64,000 nt of DNA from Streptococcus sp. X13SY08 (GCF_001182825.2 NZ_LFYO02000003.1:1-64000); one strand, 5' to 3'. Shown: positions 49,035 to 58,772, counted from the stretch's first letter. Made by a program: numbers and translations. The notes: generated by a model from the sequence alone, not told the origin.

Positions 49035-49777
49035 TGCAGCAGTATTTTGTAAGTGGCAAAGCGGAAAATCGGATGGAAATTCTAGACAAAGACACCATCA
49101 AGCACATGTTTAACGTCATGCGCTTGGCTGAGGGCGATGAAGTGGTCTTGGTTTTTGATGATGGCATCAAACGCTTGGCAAAAGTGGCAGATAGCGTAGC
49201 TCACACCTTTGACATCGTAGAAGAGCTAGCAGACAATGTCGAAATGCCCGTCCATGTCACCATCGCTTCGGGCTTTCCTAAGGGGGATAAGCTGGATTTG
49301 GTCACGCAAAAAGGGACAGAGCTTGGTGCAGCGGGCATTTGGGCTTTTCCAGCGGACTGGTCCGTGGTTAAGTGGGATGGCAAAAAACTCACTAAAAAAG
49401 AAGAGAAATTAGCCAAAATTGCTCTTGGTGCCGCAGAGCAATCTAAACGAAATCGTGTGCCTCAAGTAAGACTATTTGAAAAAAAATCGGATTTCTTAGC
49501 ACAGTTAGCAGATTTTGATAAGATTTTTATTGCCTATGAAGAAACAGCTAAGGCAGGGGAATTAACTGCCCTTGCGCATGAATTGCAAGAGGTTCAAGCT
49601 GGGCAAAAAATTCTCTTCATTTTCGGTCCAGAAGGTGGTATTTCGCCCAAAGAAATTGAGAATTTTGAGTCAGTAGGTGGCGTCAAAGTCGGTCTAGGTC
49701 CGCGCATTATGCGGACAGAGACAGCGCCGCTATATGCCTTGAGTACGGTGTCTTTTGCATTAGAAATGAAAAGATAA
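49034..49777 (+). CDS. rsmE: 16S rRNA (uracil1498-N3)-methyltransferase
   Basis: RsmE methylates U1498 of 16S rRNA. The 247-residue SPOUT-class protein starts [15 protein letters not shown] and has KGTELGAAGIWAF, AAEQSKRNRVPQV, and the knot FIFGPEGGISPKEIENF with GPRIMRTETAPLYAL. It is coupled to prmA by a 1-bp overlap. The gene is intact. Confidence 0.94.
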   Translation: MQQYFVSGKAENRMEILDKDTIKHMFNVMRLAEGDEVVLVFDDGIKRLAKVADSVAHTFDIVEELADNVEMPVHVTIASGFPKGDKLDLVTQKGTELGAAGIWAFPADWSVVKWDGKKLTKKEEKLAKIALGAAEQSKRNRVPQVRLFEKKSDFLAQLADFDKIFIAYEETAKAGELTALAHELQEVQAGQKILFIFGPEGGISPKEIENFESVGGVKVGLGPRIMRTETAPLYALSTVSFALEMKR

Positions 49778-49789
49778 AAGAGGGAGAGG

Positions 49790-50771
49790 ATGGCGACTAT
49801 CAAAGATGTAGCGAGGCTGGCAGGCGTTTCAACATCAACAGCCTCTCGTGCTATGCATGATAATCATATGATTAGCGAGGCGACGAAGGAGCGCGTACGT
49901 CAAGCCATGATTGAACTAGACTATTCGCCGAATTTCTCTGCTCAAAATCTGGCTAATCGAAAAAACAATACCATCGGCATTATTTTGCCTGTCCGAGAAA
50001 GCCAAGATTCTCTAGGGAATAATCCTTTTTTCATGCAAATGATTCAAGGGATTTCAAGCATTTGTACGGATTATCGTTACATAGTGAGTCTGGCAACAGG
50101 TCGGACAGAAGAAGAATTGCTGGTAAATGTTCAGAATCTGATTCGTAGCAATCGGGTAGAAAAATTCATCTTTTTATGCTCTAAAACAGATGATGTTGTA
50201 TTTGATTTTGTGAAGCAAGAGAAGGTAGACTGTGTCGTAGTTGGACAAAGTTATGTGGAAGATACAGGCTCAACCTATTTTGTAGATAATGATAATCGTA
50301 AAGCCGGACAAGATGTGACCAAGTTTTTACTGGAAAAGGGCTATCAACGGATCACATATGCCTATACAAACATGGATGAATTAGCGCAAGCTGAACGCTA
50401 CATGGGGTATGCTTCTGAAAGTAAGGCGCATCATCAGAGGGCTCAGACGCACCATTTATCCCGTGTGGATGAAGAAAAAAATGGTCACCTCTTAAAAAAT
50501 TTTTTAGAGAAGCAGCAGACTCAGGCATTTATTGCCTGTGATGATATTATGGCGGTACGATTACAGCGCCTATTCAAGAAGATTGGTGTTGAATCAGATT
50601 GTTGCGCCATTATTGCCTTCAACAATTCCATGATTGCAGAGATTGCGACCCCAGCTTTAACATCTGTTGAAGTTTTTCCTTATGAACTGGGAGAAAAAGC
50701 GGCAGAAGTTATTCCTTATTCCTCATCAAATTATTGAGAGAGCTTCAACCCCAATTTATCAAAAAAAATAG
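49790..50771 (+). pseudogene. LacI-family sugar regulator, small deletion near the C-terminus
   Basis: The N-terminal helix-turn-helix is typical (MATIKDVARLAGVSTSTASRAM), followed by a periplasmic-binding-protein-like domain ending ALTSVEVFPYELGEKAAE. At about 50709 some 10-15 codons are lost out of frame. The last residues LIPHQIIERASTPIYQKK are read in another frame to TAG 50769. As written it ends with a wrong tail at 50737. It lies upstream of the PTS gene and likely binds the operator at 50898-50921. Confidence 0.82.
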
Positions 50772-50773
50772 AA

Positions 50774-50815
50774 CAGCTGAAAAGCCAATTTCATCAGCTT
50801 TTCAGCTGTTTTTGT
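50774..50815 (+). terminator. Terminator of the LacI-family gene
   Basis: CAGCTGAAAAGC pairs with GCTTTTCAGCTG, followed by TTTTTGTTTG. Confidence 0.9.
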
Positions 50816-50855
50816 TTGTCTAAACAGCCAGAATGATAAAAAACTTAAAAAAGTC

Positions 50856-50921
50856 TTTACAAAATTTTAGGACATGATATAATGAATCCACAACAATGCA
50901 ACCGATTGCGTAAAACGGTTA
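50856..50921 (+). promoter_or_regulatory. PTS promoter with tandem LacI-family operators
   Basis: TTTACA (50856-50861) and extended TG-A-TATAAT (50878-50883) are spaced 16 bp. Downstream lie GCAACCGATTGC (50898-50909), a GCAAnCGnTTGC palindrome, and GTAAAACGGTTAC (50909-50921), a weaker palindrome on the same axis. Binding there would block elongation. Confidence 0.65.
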
Positions 50922-50940
50922 CAAAAAAGGAGAATTAGGA

Positions 50941-51403
50941 TGAAAACATCATTCAAACAGTTTTTTAGCTTCGAATTTTGGCAAAAGTTCGGTAAATGCT
51001 TGATGGTGGTGATTGCCGTTATGCCTGCGGCTGGTTTGATGGCTTTGCGGTTGAGCCAGATAATGGCAATATTTATTCACCGGTTTCAGGTGTGGTAACC
51101 AGTGTTTTCCCAACCAAGCACGCTTTCGGTCTATTGACAGATAGTGGGTTGGAAGTATTGGTACATGTGGGATTAGACACTGTTGCACTGAACGGTGTTC
51201 CATTCTCGGTCAAAGTCATGGAAGGTCAACGTGTCCAAAAAGGTGATCTTTTAGTAGTAGCTGACTTGGCAGCGATTCGCTCAGCAGATCGTGAAACAAC
51301 GGTTGTCGTAGCCTTTACCAATACAGCAGAAGTCAAATCTGTCCATTTACTTCAAACTGGTCTGCAAGCTGCAAGCACAACTGTGGCCAGTGTAGAACTG
51401 TAA
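50941..51403 (+). pseudogene. PTS glucose/maltose-type EIICBA collapsed by a large deletion
   Basis: ATG 50941 with AGGAG starts a typical EIIC N-terminus (FEFWQKFGKCLMVVIAVMP). At about 51037 the sequence jumps to the C-terminal EIIA domain (DGFAVEPDNGNIYSPVSG, with the phospho-His region VLVHVGLDTVALNG) in another frame, ending at 51403. Nearly all of EIIC and all of EIIB, by family length about 1.5 kb, are missing. The text GATGGCTTTGCGG at the junction could come from a short shared GATG. No transport is possible as written. Confidence 0.85.
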
Positions 51404-51408
51404 AAATA

Positions 51409-51443
51409 AGAAAAGCTGAGAGAGGCTCCCAGCTTTTCTTTAT
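51409..51443 (+). terminator. Terminator after the PTS gene
   Basis: AGAAAAGCTG...CAGCTTTTCT is followed by TTATTA. Confidence 0.82.
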
Positions 51444-51458
51444 TAGAAAGGATGCAAA

Positions 51459-52057
51459 ATGAAGTGCCTCACACTAAACACACATAGTTGGTTGGAAGAA
51501 GATCCCCTAGGAAAAATGCAGCAGCTGGTGAAAAAAATCATAGCGGCTATAATCGCTACCATGAGGGAGTGGCCATTCTCTCTAAGACCCCTTTTACAGC
51601 GCGGGAGATTTTGGTGTCTGATGTGGATGATGAGACAGACTACCACACGCGCCGTGTATTGGTAGCAGAAACGTGCTATCAAGGGCAAGATGTGATGATT
51701 GTTGAGGGATTCCAAGGGGAGTGGCAGCGCTTGGAAGAAGCACTCAAGGGCGTACAGATGCCGCTGGTTTTGATGGGGGATTTCAATAATCCAACAGGGC
51801 AAGAAGGTTATCGAACCATTCTAGCCAGCGACTTACATCTAAAAGATAGCCATGCTTGTGCAGAGATTGTCAAGGGAGAGGCGACGATTTTGGCGGATAT
51901 TGACGGATGGGAAGGTAATAGCAGAGCTCTAAAAGTTGACCATGTCTTTGTCAGTCAGGGAGTCAAAATCGCACGATCGTGTGTGGTGCTCGATGGTAAA
52001 GAAGAAGCTATTATTGGTGATCATTACGGTTTAGAAGTTGAAATAGAATGGACGTGA
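51459..52057 (+). pseudogene. Endonuclease/exonuclease/phosphatase-family protein, deletions
   Basis: The start MKCLTLNTHSWLEEDPLG is the EEP N-terminus with the metal-site Asn. At about 51528 the frame is lost with some 60 codons missing, including the catalytic Glu (LQEV-type) segment. It resumes as YNRYHEGVAILSKTPF in another frame, then GDFNNPTGQEGYR and VDHVFVSQG, the metal and catalytic Asp motifs, and GDHYGLEVEIEW at the end. A further loss near 51703 (after GQDVMIV) removes the SCH-W region. The gene sits in the sugar locus between the PTS gene and galM. Confidence 0.78.
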
Positions 52058-52060
52058 AAA

Positions 52061-53068
52061 ATGGCAGCAATAATGGGACGTGTTGATGGGCGAGATATTT
52101 ACAGCTATATACTGAAAAATAGCCTTGGAAGTCGGGTCACCGTCCTTAGTTTAGGTGGCATTATCCATGAATTTTCTCTTCTTCATGGCGACAAACGAGT
52201 GAATCATGTTCTCTCATTTGATTCAATTGAAGAGTATGTGGAAAATCCTTTTCAGGTGAATAAGCAAATTGGTCGTGTGGCGGGCCGGATTCGCCAGGCT
52301 CAGTTTAATCTAGCTGGTAAGGAATATCAGCTAGAACCAAATGCGGGAGCGCATCTCTTACATGGTGGTAGAGATGGTTTATCTACCTGCCATTTTGATT
52401 TGGTGGATCAAACTGAAGATTATCTTTTGTTGCATACCTTGCTAACTGAGGAAAGTGATGGTTTTCCAGGAACAATTGATTTGTTGATTTGCTATCACTT
52501 ATCAGAAGAAAGTGAATTGACTGTTCGCTACAAAGCGAGAACGATTGACGGTCCCACGGTTTTCGACCCTACTCTCCACACCTATTGGAAGCTTAGTGAG
52601 CAATTAGCCGCAGCTGAGATTTATGTGGATAGTCAAGCTTGTTTGGAGTTGGATGCGGAGCAGGTACCCACAGGCAATCTAGTGACTCTTCAAGCGGGCG
52701 TAGATGATTTATCTCAATGGACAATTGCTCAGTCCTTGACCTTGGACCACGCTTATCTGGTGGATGGGGATATGACAAAACCTTGTGTCGTGGTGCGCGA
52801 CCAAGAAAAACAAATAGAATTGATGGTTTCAAGTGACCGCAATGGTCTGGTACTTTTTACGGCTAATCCATGTCATCAAGAGGCCCAAGATGCAGGACAA
52901 TTTAACTGTCTCGCAACAGAGCCACAAACCCTTCCAGATAGCCTTCACCATCCTGAATTTGGGGATATCCGTCTGCAAAAAGGAGAGACCAAAGTGATGA
53001 CTATGGTCTTTCAGTTAACTGCTTTATCCTCCCAAAACGAAAAGAACCCTTTCTCTTGGATTGAATAA
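52061..53068 (+). CDS. Aldose 1-epimerase family protein
   Basis: The 335-residue product is a galactose-mutarotase-fold protein. Catalytic residues are seen: His in LLHGGRDGL, His in PTLHTYWKL and Glu in NCLATEPQTLPDS. It starts 4 bp after the endonuclease-like gene and is likely cotranscribed with the sugar PTS. It probably interconverts anomers of the imported sugar; the exact sugar is unknown. The gene is intact. Confidence 0.85.
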   Translation: MAAIMGRVDGRDIYSYILKNSLGSRVTVLSLGGIIHEFSLLHGDKRVNHVLSFDSIEEYVENPFQVNKQIGRVAGRIRQAQFNLAGKEYQLEPNAGAHLLHGGRDGLSTCHFDLVDQTEDYLLLHTLLTEESDGFPGTIDLLICYHLSEESELTVRYKARTIDGPTVFDPTLHTYWKLSEQLAAAEIYVDSQACLELDAEQVPTGNLVTLQAGVDDLSQWTIAQSLTLDHAYLVDGDMTKPCVVVRDQEKQIELMVSSDRNGLVLFTANPCHQEAQDAGQFNCLATEPQTLPDSLHHPEFGDIRLQKGETKVMTMVFQLTALSSQNEKNPFSWIE

Positions 53069-53270
53069 TATGGTCAATACCTCATATCTAGCATCAAGGA
53101 CCTTAGAAGATCTCATCTGGTAGCTAAAGAAATAACAGACATCTTCCCTACTTGACTTAGGGATGCCTGTGGTGCTATCACGTGGAATTAGCGTGAAATT
53201 AATAAAGACATAGAAAAAGACAAACTAATTAGAGAGGTTTGGCTTTAGTCTGTCAATAATGTGTCTCTTT
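53069..53270. other. Spacer with a possible degraded frame
   Basis: The plus strand reads as short blocks separated by stops (KDLRRSHLVAKEITDIF, REINKDIEKDKLIREVW). They faintly recall IS3-family transposase text but are too short to call. No other feature is seen. Confidence 0.25.
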
Positions 53271-54089
53271 TCACTCAAAAAGGTTGACCCAAAAGGTCAA
53301 CCTTTTTATATGCGAATAAGAGTCAATCTCTTTTCCGTTGAAAATAAAGCGAATATGCAAGTAGTCGTGCTTGAGGTCTTTATCGTTCATAAATTCTTTG
53401 GCGTCTTTTTTCACTTGTATCAAATCAATTCCTTGAGCTTGTGCTCCAAAGACACAGCCACAGTAGCATTGGCGGTAAAGATCGTACTCTTCACACATTT
53501 CTACAGATCGCTGATAGCCTTTATTTTTTTTGAAATTACTTGGCAAATATTGGGTATCGTAAATCTTTTGGACTTCAATTCCGACAGCATTGATGGTTTG
53601 AGAATTTTTATGCGGGCTAATGGTCAAGGGACTGCCGAAATAATCAAATCCGAGCTCGACCGTTTTTTGTGCTGTTTTGTCAAGACGGTAATCATAACAG
53701 ACACGACAACGATCGCCGCCTTCTGGTTCTTTTTCAAGACCGTGCACGGTTTTGAAAAATTCATTAGGCGTGTAAGGCGCTTCCAAAAATTGAACCGATT
53801 GTCCTGTATTTTTATTAAAATCATGGACGAATTTCTGTGTGACATAGCTTCTACGTTCGTATTCGTCTTTTGGGTGGATGTTAGAATTGGCAAAATAAAT
53901 GGTCACATCACAAAATTGGGTAATATATTCCAAAGTGTAAGTGCTACAAGGAGCGCAACAAACATGCATCAAAACGGTGGGACGTATATCATCTGCCTGC
54001 CATTTTTTGACCATGTTTTGCATGACGCGATCATAGTTTACTTTTTGATTCGGATTCATCTGCGTTAAAATATCTTCTACATCAATCAT
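53271..54089 (-). CDS. queH: Epoxyqueuosine reductase QueH
   Basis: QueH (formerly DUF208) performs the last step of queuosine tRNA modification. The 272-residue product has the paired-Cys motif HVCCAPCSTY, a second pair GGDRCRVCY, and the C-terminal YRQCYCGCVFG, together binding an iron-sulfur cluster. The last about ten residues are encoded across the terminator hairpin, so the end may be shifted. Otherwise it is intact. Confidence 0.93.
   Translation of the reverse strand: MIDVEDILTQMNPNQKVNYDRVMQNMVKKWQADDIRPTVLMHVCCAPCSTYTLEYITQFCDVTIYFANSNIHPKDEYERRSYVTQKFVHDFNKNTGQSVQFLEAPYTPNEFFKTVHGLEKEPEGGDRCRVCYDYRLDKTAQKTVELGFDYFGSPLTISPHKNSQTINAVGIEVQKIYDTQYLPSNFKKNKGYQRSVEMCEEYDLYRQCYCGCVFGAQAQGIDLIQVKKDAKEFMNDKDLKHDYLHIRFIFNGKEIDSYSHIKRLTFWVNLFE
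53277..53307. terminator. Bidirectional terminator
   Basis: AAAAAGGTTGACC-caaaa-GGTCAACCTTTTT. It lies inside the last codons of the queH frame, so the natural queH stop may be a little upstream. Confidence 0.85.
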
Positions 54090-54236
54090 GTGCTTTCCTC
54101 GTTTTCTACTAGTTTTAGTTTACCATAAGGAATAGATAAAAGCACGAAGTAGTTGAAATGGGAATTTCTTCCCTTTTTCTTTTGGTCTGAAAGTGGTAAA
54201 ATAGTACAAATAATAGATCTAGAAAGAGGAGTCGGG

Positions 54237-56444
54237 ATGAAAGAAGTCAATTTAACGGGGGAGGAAGTGGTTGCTCTAACTGCTGAATATATGCCAGAGG
54301 ATGATGTTATTTTTGTCCATAAGGCTCTGGATTATGCGGTTGAAGCACATAAGGAGCAGTTTCGTAAGTCGGGCGAGCCCTATATCGTACACCCTATTCA
54401 GGTAGCAGGGATTTTAGCAGGTCTGCAATTGGATGCGACGACGGTTGCCTGCGGATTTTTGCATGATGTCGTCGAAGACACGGATGTCACTTTAGAGGAT
54501 ATTGAGACAGAATTTAGTCCTGATGTCCGTATGATTGTGGATGGCGTGACCAAGTTAGGGAAGGTCGAATACAAGAGTCACGAAGAGCAACTAGCAGAAA
54601 ATCACCGAAAAATGCTGATTGCTATGTCTAAAGACATGCGCGTAATCTTGGTCAAACTAGCCGACCGCCTGCACAATATGCGCACTTTGAAGCATTTGCG
54701 CAAGGATAAGCAGGAGCGTATTTCAAGAGAAACAATGGAAATCTATGCTCCTTTGGCCCACCGCTTGGGGATATCTTCTATTAAGTGGGAGCTGGAGGAT
54801 ATGGCTTTCCGCTATCTTAACGAGACAGAATTTTATAAGATTACCCACCTCATGCGCGAAAAGCGCCGTGAGCGCGAAGAGTTGGTTGCAGAAGTTGTTG
54901 AAAAAATTCAAGCCTACGCACAAGAACGCCATCTCAATGGTCAAGTCAGCGGTCGTCCTAAGCACATTTATTCCATCTATCGGAAGATGCATGACAAGAA
55001 AAAGCGTTTCGACCAGCTTTATGATTTGATTGCTATTCGCTGTATTATGGAAACACCAAGCGACGTTTATGCCATGCTGGGTTACATTCATGAGCTCTGG
55101 CGTCCAATGCCAGGTCGATTCAAGGATTATATTGCCAATCCCAAAGCCAATGGTTACCAATCCATCCATACGACCGTTTTTGGCCCAAAAGGACCCATTG
55201 AATTCCAAATTCGTACGTGGGAAATGCACCAAGTGGCGGAGTATGGGGTGGCAGCTCACTGGGCTTACAAGCGCGGCGGTGATGCGCGGGCTAAGGAAAG
55301 TGAGTTGCGCTGGGTCAATAATATGATGGAGCTTCAGCAAGATGCCGCTGGGGACGCCAAGACATTTGTTGATTCGGTCAAAGATGATATTTTCACGGAA
55401 CGCATTTATGTCTTTACGCCAGATGGTTCCGTGCGAGAGTTACCTAAAGACTCTGTGCCAATTGATTTTGCCTATGAAATCCATACCAAGGTTGGTGAGC
55501 GGGCAACGGGAGCGAAAGTCAACGGCCGTATGGTTCCTTTGACGACCAAGTTGAAGACGGGCGACCAAGTGGAAATTGTGACCAATGCTAATTCATTTGG
55601 TCCAAGTCGTGACTGGATTAATCTGGTCAAAACTCATAAGGCACGCAATAAAATTCGTCAATTTTTCAAGAATCAGGATAAGGAATTTTCTGTGTCCAAG
55701 GGACGTGAACTGATTCAAAATCTTTTGCAGGAAAATGGCTATGTTGCTAACCAATATTTTGATCGCAAACATATGGATGAAGTTCTGCAAAAAACGAGCT
55801 ACAAAACCGAGGAAGCCCTCTTTGCAGCGGTAGGTTTTGGCGAAATTTCTGCTCAGTCAGTCTTCAATCGTTTGACGGAAAAAGAGCGCCGCGAAGCCGA
55901 GCGGGCGCGTGCCAAAGCAGAAGCGGATGAATTAGTCAACGGTGGCGAAGTTAAGCAAGCCAATAATAAAGACTCGCTCAAAATCCGCCACGAAGGCGGA
56001 GTTGTCATCGAAGGAGCCTCTGGCTTGCTCATTCGGATTGCCAAATGCTGTAATCCAGTTCCTGGTGATCAGATTGTGGGTTATATTACTAAAGGACGAG
56101 GCGTCGCAGTTCACCGCGTAGATTGTATGAATCTTAAGAGTCAGGAAAACGTCGAAGCGCGTCTGATTGATGTCGATTGGGAAGATGATAATTCAACCAA
56201 GGAATACATGGCAAATATCGACGTCTACGGTCTCAACCGCCCTGGTCTCCTCAATGACGCCCTTAAAGTATTGACCAATTCTGGCAAGAATATCTCATCG
56301 GTCAATGCCCAGCCAACCAAGGATATGAAGTTTGCAACCATTCACGTTTCCTTTGGTATTTCAAACCTGGCTAGCCTAAATAGCCTAGTGGACAAAATCA
56401 AATCTGTCCCAGAAGTCTATTCAGTCAAAAGAACGAATGGTTGA
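54237..56444 (+). CDS. relA: Bifunctional (p)ppGpp synthetase/hydrolase
   Basis: This long RSH protein controls the stringent response. The 735-residue product has the HD hydrolase domain (about 45-150, CGFLHDVVEDT, LVKLADRLHNM), the synthetase domain (about 230-350, GRPKHIYSIYRKM, NGYQSIHTTV), TGS (RIYVFTPDGSVRELP), a zinc-finger-type helix region (KCCNPVPGDQIVG) and ACT (about 660-735). ATG 54237 with GAGGAG upstream is the start. The gene is intact and lies upstream of dtd, as usual. Confidence 0.96.
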   Translation: MKEVNLTGEEVVALTAEYMPEDDVIFVHKALDYAVEAHKEQFRKSGEPYIVHPIQVAGILAGLQLDATTVACGFLHDVVEDTDVTLEDIETEFSPDVRMIVDGVTKLGKVEYKSHEEQLAENHRKMLIAMSKDMRVILVKLADRLHNMRTLKHLRKDKQERISRETMEIYAPLAHRLGISSIKWELEDMAFRYLNETEFYKITHLMREKRREREELVAEVVEKIQAYAQERHLNGQVSGRPKHIYSIYRKMHDKKKRFDQLYDLIAIRCIMETPSDVYAMLGYIHELWRPMPGRFKDYIANPKANGYQSIHTTVFGPKGPIEFQIRTWEMHQVAEYGVAAHWAYKRGGDARAKESELRWVNNMMELQQDAAGDAKTFVDSVKDDIFTERIYVFTPDGSVRELPKDSVPIDFAYEIHTKVGERATGAKVNGRMVPLTTKLKTGDQVEIVTNANSFGPSRDWINLVKTHKARNKIRQFFKNQDKEFSVSKGRELIQNLLQENGYVANQYFDRKHMDEVLQKTSYKTEEALFAAVGFGEISAQSVFNRLTEKERREAERARAKAEADELVNGGEVKQANNKDSLKIRHEGGVVIEGASGLLIRIAKCCNPVPGDQIVGYITKGRGVAVHRVDCMNLKSQENVEARLIDVDWEDDNSTKEYMANIDVYGLNRPGLLNDALKVLTNSGKNISSVNAQPTKDMKFATIHVSFGISNLASLNSLVDKIKSVPEVYSVKRTNG

Positions 56445-56528
56445 AACAATCCGGGGGATTGTTTCAAGTTGGCAATAGGGGCTTGACAAAGTCAAGAGCC
56501 CACAAGTTGGCAATAGGCGAAACTAGTC
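56441..56528 (+). repeat. Hairpin, then direct repeat flanking a second hairpin
   Basis: GAAACAATCC...GGATTGTTTC (about 56441-56466) overlaps the relA end. CAAGTTGGCAATAGG occurs twice (about 56465-56479 and 56502-56516). Between them GGGCTTGAC-aaa-GTCAAGAGCCC forms a further hairpin. No T tract is present. Confidence 0.6.
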
Positions 56529-56564
56529 TTTCTATTGTTAGTATTTTTCAAGAAAGGAAACCTT

Positions 56565-57008
56565 GTGAAAGTTGTTATTCAGCGTGTCACGGAAGCTTCA
56601 GTATCCATTGATGGAGCCGTCCATGGTCAGATTGACCATGGGCTCTTGCTCTTAGTTGGTGTTGGTCCAGAAGATTCTCAGGAAGATGTCGACTATGCGG
56701 TGCGAAAAATCAGTCAGATGCGGATTTTTTCGGATGCGGATGATAAGATGAATTTATCAGTGCAAGATATAGGCGGAAAAATCCTATCTATTTCCCAATT
56801 TACGCTTTTTGCGGAGACTAAAAAAGGAAACCGACCGGCTTTTACTGGCGCGGCTAGTCCGCTACTAGCTAGTCAGCTTTATGATCAATTCAATGACCAG
56901 CTGGCGCAACTTGTTCCCGTCGAGCGAGGGATTTTCGGTGCAGATATGCAAGTCAGCCTCATAAATGACGGACCTGTTACCATTTTGTTAGATACAAAAA
57001 ATCGATGA
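56565..57008 (+). CDS. dtd: D-aminoacyl-tRNA deacylase
   Basis: Dtd removes D-amino acids and glycine mischarged on tRNAs. GTG 56565 with AAAGGA upstream gives [17 protein letters not shown] and a product of 147 residues, the standard length. The [17 protein letters not shown] loop (SQF motif) and the cross-subunit GP motif in [11 protein letters not shown] are present. The gene is intact. Confidence 0.95.
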   Translation: MKVVIQRVTEASVSIDGAVHGQIDHGLLLLVGVGPEDSQEDVDYAVRKISQMRIFSDADDKMNLSVQDIGGKILSISQFTLFAETKKGNRPAFTGAASPLLASQLYDQFNDQLAQLVPVERGIFGADMQVSLINDGPVTILLDTKNR

Positions 57009-57032
57009 ACTAATAAGAGAAGAGAAAAGAAA

Positions 57033-57341
57033 ATAAAAATCGTTGTAGTCCTTATTTTAGCCCTCTATCTTGCCTTGGTAGCATATAGTGCCATTATAGG
57101 CAATCGTGTAGCCAAGATTATCACCACTCGTAATATGGCTCTGACTGTTTTTGCAGTGGTTGTTACCATCGCTTTTACCTATATTTATCTAATGCAAGGT
57201 CAAATAGCTGGGCTTTTTGCAATTTCAGGGATTGCCCTCAGTAATGGCATCCACATGCGCCAACGTCCCAACCTCCAGCATCATCTGATCCGAATGGGAT
57301 GGAATATCTTTCTTCTTGTCCTCCTCTATCTCGTATTTTAA
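57033..57341 (+). CDS. Small membrane protein, start codon unclear (ATA)
   Basis: The frame reads IKIVVVLILALYLALVAYSAI from 57033, where the codon ATA stands in the place expected for ATG. The first canonical start is TTG 57075, which would cut the first helix in half. Three to four helices are predicted across about 102 residues, ending LLVLLYLVF. It follows dtd and precedes a terminator. An ATG to ATA substitution or base error is likely. No family is recognised. Confidence 0.55.
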   Translation: MKIVVVLILALYLALVAYSAIIGNRVAKIITTRNMALTVFAVVVTIAFTYIYLMQGQIAGLFAISGIALSNGIHMRQRPNLQHHLIRMGWNIFLLVLLYLVF

Positions 57342-57347
57342 ACAGAC

Positions 57348-57374
57348 AAAAAGCATCTCGATGGATGCTTTTTT
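57348..57374 (+). terminator. Terminator after the small membrane gene
   Basis: AAAAAGCATC-tcgatg-GATGCTTTTTT. Confidence 0.88.
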
Positions 57375-57569
57375 ACTTGCTTTTGATATGGATATATTAA
57401 AACACAATCACAAATTTAAAAAATTATAGAAATAGTTTCTTTTTTATTTTAACTTTTTTAAAACTTTGCGAATAGATAATATAGAGAGATATCAACATTT
57501 TCTTAAAACTAACCAATAGGTAAAAGTCCGAGTATCTCTGTTTGCTAGCACACTATAGGAGAATAAAAA

Positions 57570-58758
57570 ATGGGATTATTTTTGAAAAACAAATTATATA
57601 GAATTTTAACCACATCTCGGATTTTAAATTCGTTCAGTGCCTATATTTATAATATGGTTTTTGTTATCTATGCGGCTAGTCAATACCAATCAAATTTAGC
57701 CGTTGCAGCAGCCAACATTATCATGGTTCTTCCGACGCTATTTAGCCTCTGGGTGGGAATTAAGGCAGACCACACCAAGAGAAAGGCTAGCTGCTTGATT
57801 TGGACAGCCTTGGTTCAAGCTATCCTCTTCGTTATCATGGCTCTCATTATCAATCAAGGCACCTTAGTTGTTTTCTCCATCGTTTGTTTATTTAATGTTG
57901 TATCAGATGTATTGAATGATTATTCTGGGGGGGGCTTCGCCTGCCGATTATGCAGAAAAATGTTGACGAAAAAGACATGATGGAAGCTTATTCTTTCTTA
58001 CAATTTGTCTCGTTTATTTGTATTTTAGCTGGTCAGGCAACCGGCTTATGGCTACTAGAGATTAGTCAGCAGAATTTTGCCCTCGTTGCTTTGATAAATG
58101 GAGCTTGCTTCCTGGTCTCAGGACTCGTTTTGTTTTTCTATAAAAATGAGTTGACTCATGAAACAGTTGCGGATGCTCCCGACCAAACTTTTCTTGAACA
58201 GATGAAAGATGCCATTGACAGTATGAGAGTCATCTTTCAGTCAGAAAGTTCTGCTAGCTTTGGCGCAGTACTGGCTTCTGTTCTCCTTTTAAATAGTCTA
58301 GGTGGTGCTATTGGTGCAATTTTTAGTATCTATTTCTTGGAGCTATGATCCTTGGAAGCCTTTTTTCGAAAGATTACTTTTCCAAATTGTCTATCCATAC
58401 AATGATGGTGCTAACTGCACTTGTATTTGCAGGGATGAGCTTCAGTTATATCCTTGGACTCCCAGCTATCGTAGGCGTATTGATTTTGGTTTTCGCTGCT
58501 TACTTGACTGGAAAGGTTAATCCTAAAATTGACTCCCCTCTTCTAGCCAATACTGCTCCAGAAATGCTTGCTCGGACCAACAATCTTCTAACTCTTTTGT
58601 TTACACTAGCCGTTCCGATTGGGACAGTCTTCTTCTCTAGTCTGGCGACAATTAATATGCTTCTTTGCTGGACCATTTTCTTCTTTTTGAGCCTACTTTC
58701 AGTTGTTTTGGCTTTGAAAACCAAGGCTCCAATAGAAAAAGAGGTAGCAACATTGTAA
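57570..58758 (+). pseudogene. MFS-type transporter, frameshift and internal deletion
   Basis: The hydrophobic N-terminal half (SRILNSFSAYIYNMVFVIYA, then IKADHTKRKAS, the A-like loop between helices 2 and 3) ends at a G8 run (57927-57934). One G too many shifts the frame; LRLPIMQKNVDEKDMMEAYSF continues. At about 58343 (IFSIYFLE) some tens of codons are missing and the last helices resume as ILGSLFSKDYFSKLSIHTMM. The family is major facilitator superfamily (drug-efflux-like); the substrate is unknown. Confidence 0.72.
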
Positions 58759-58772
58759 CCATTTAAGCATAT

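Noticed and set aside
53069-53270. IS3-family transposase remnant
   Set aside because: Only two short weak blocks with several stops; no inverted repeats or target duplication are visible.
53259-54068. A 269-codon plus-strand open frame
   Set aside because: It lies antisense to queH, whose cysteine motifs are unmistakable. The plus frame has no recognisable family and no ribosome site.
54723-55340. A 205-codon minus-strand open frame
   Set aside because: It is antisense to the synthetase domain of relA; codon bias of relA explains the absence of stops.
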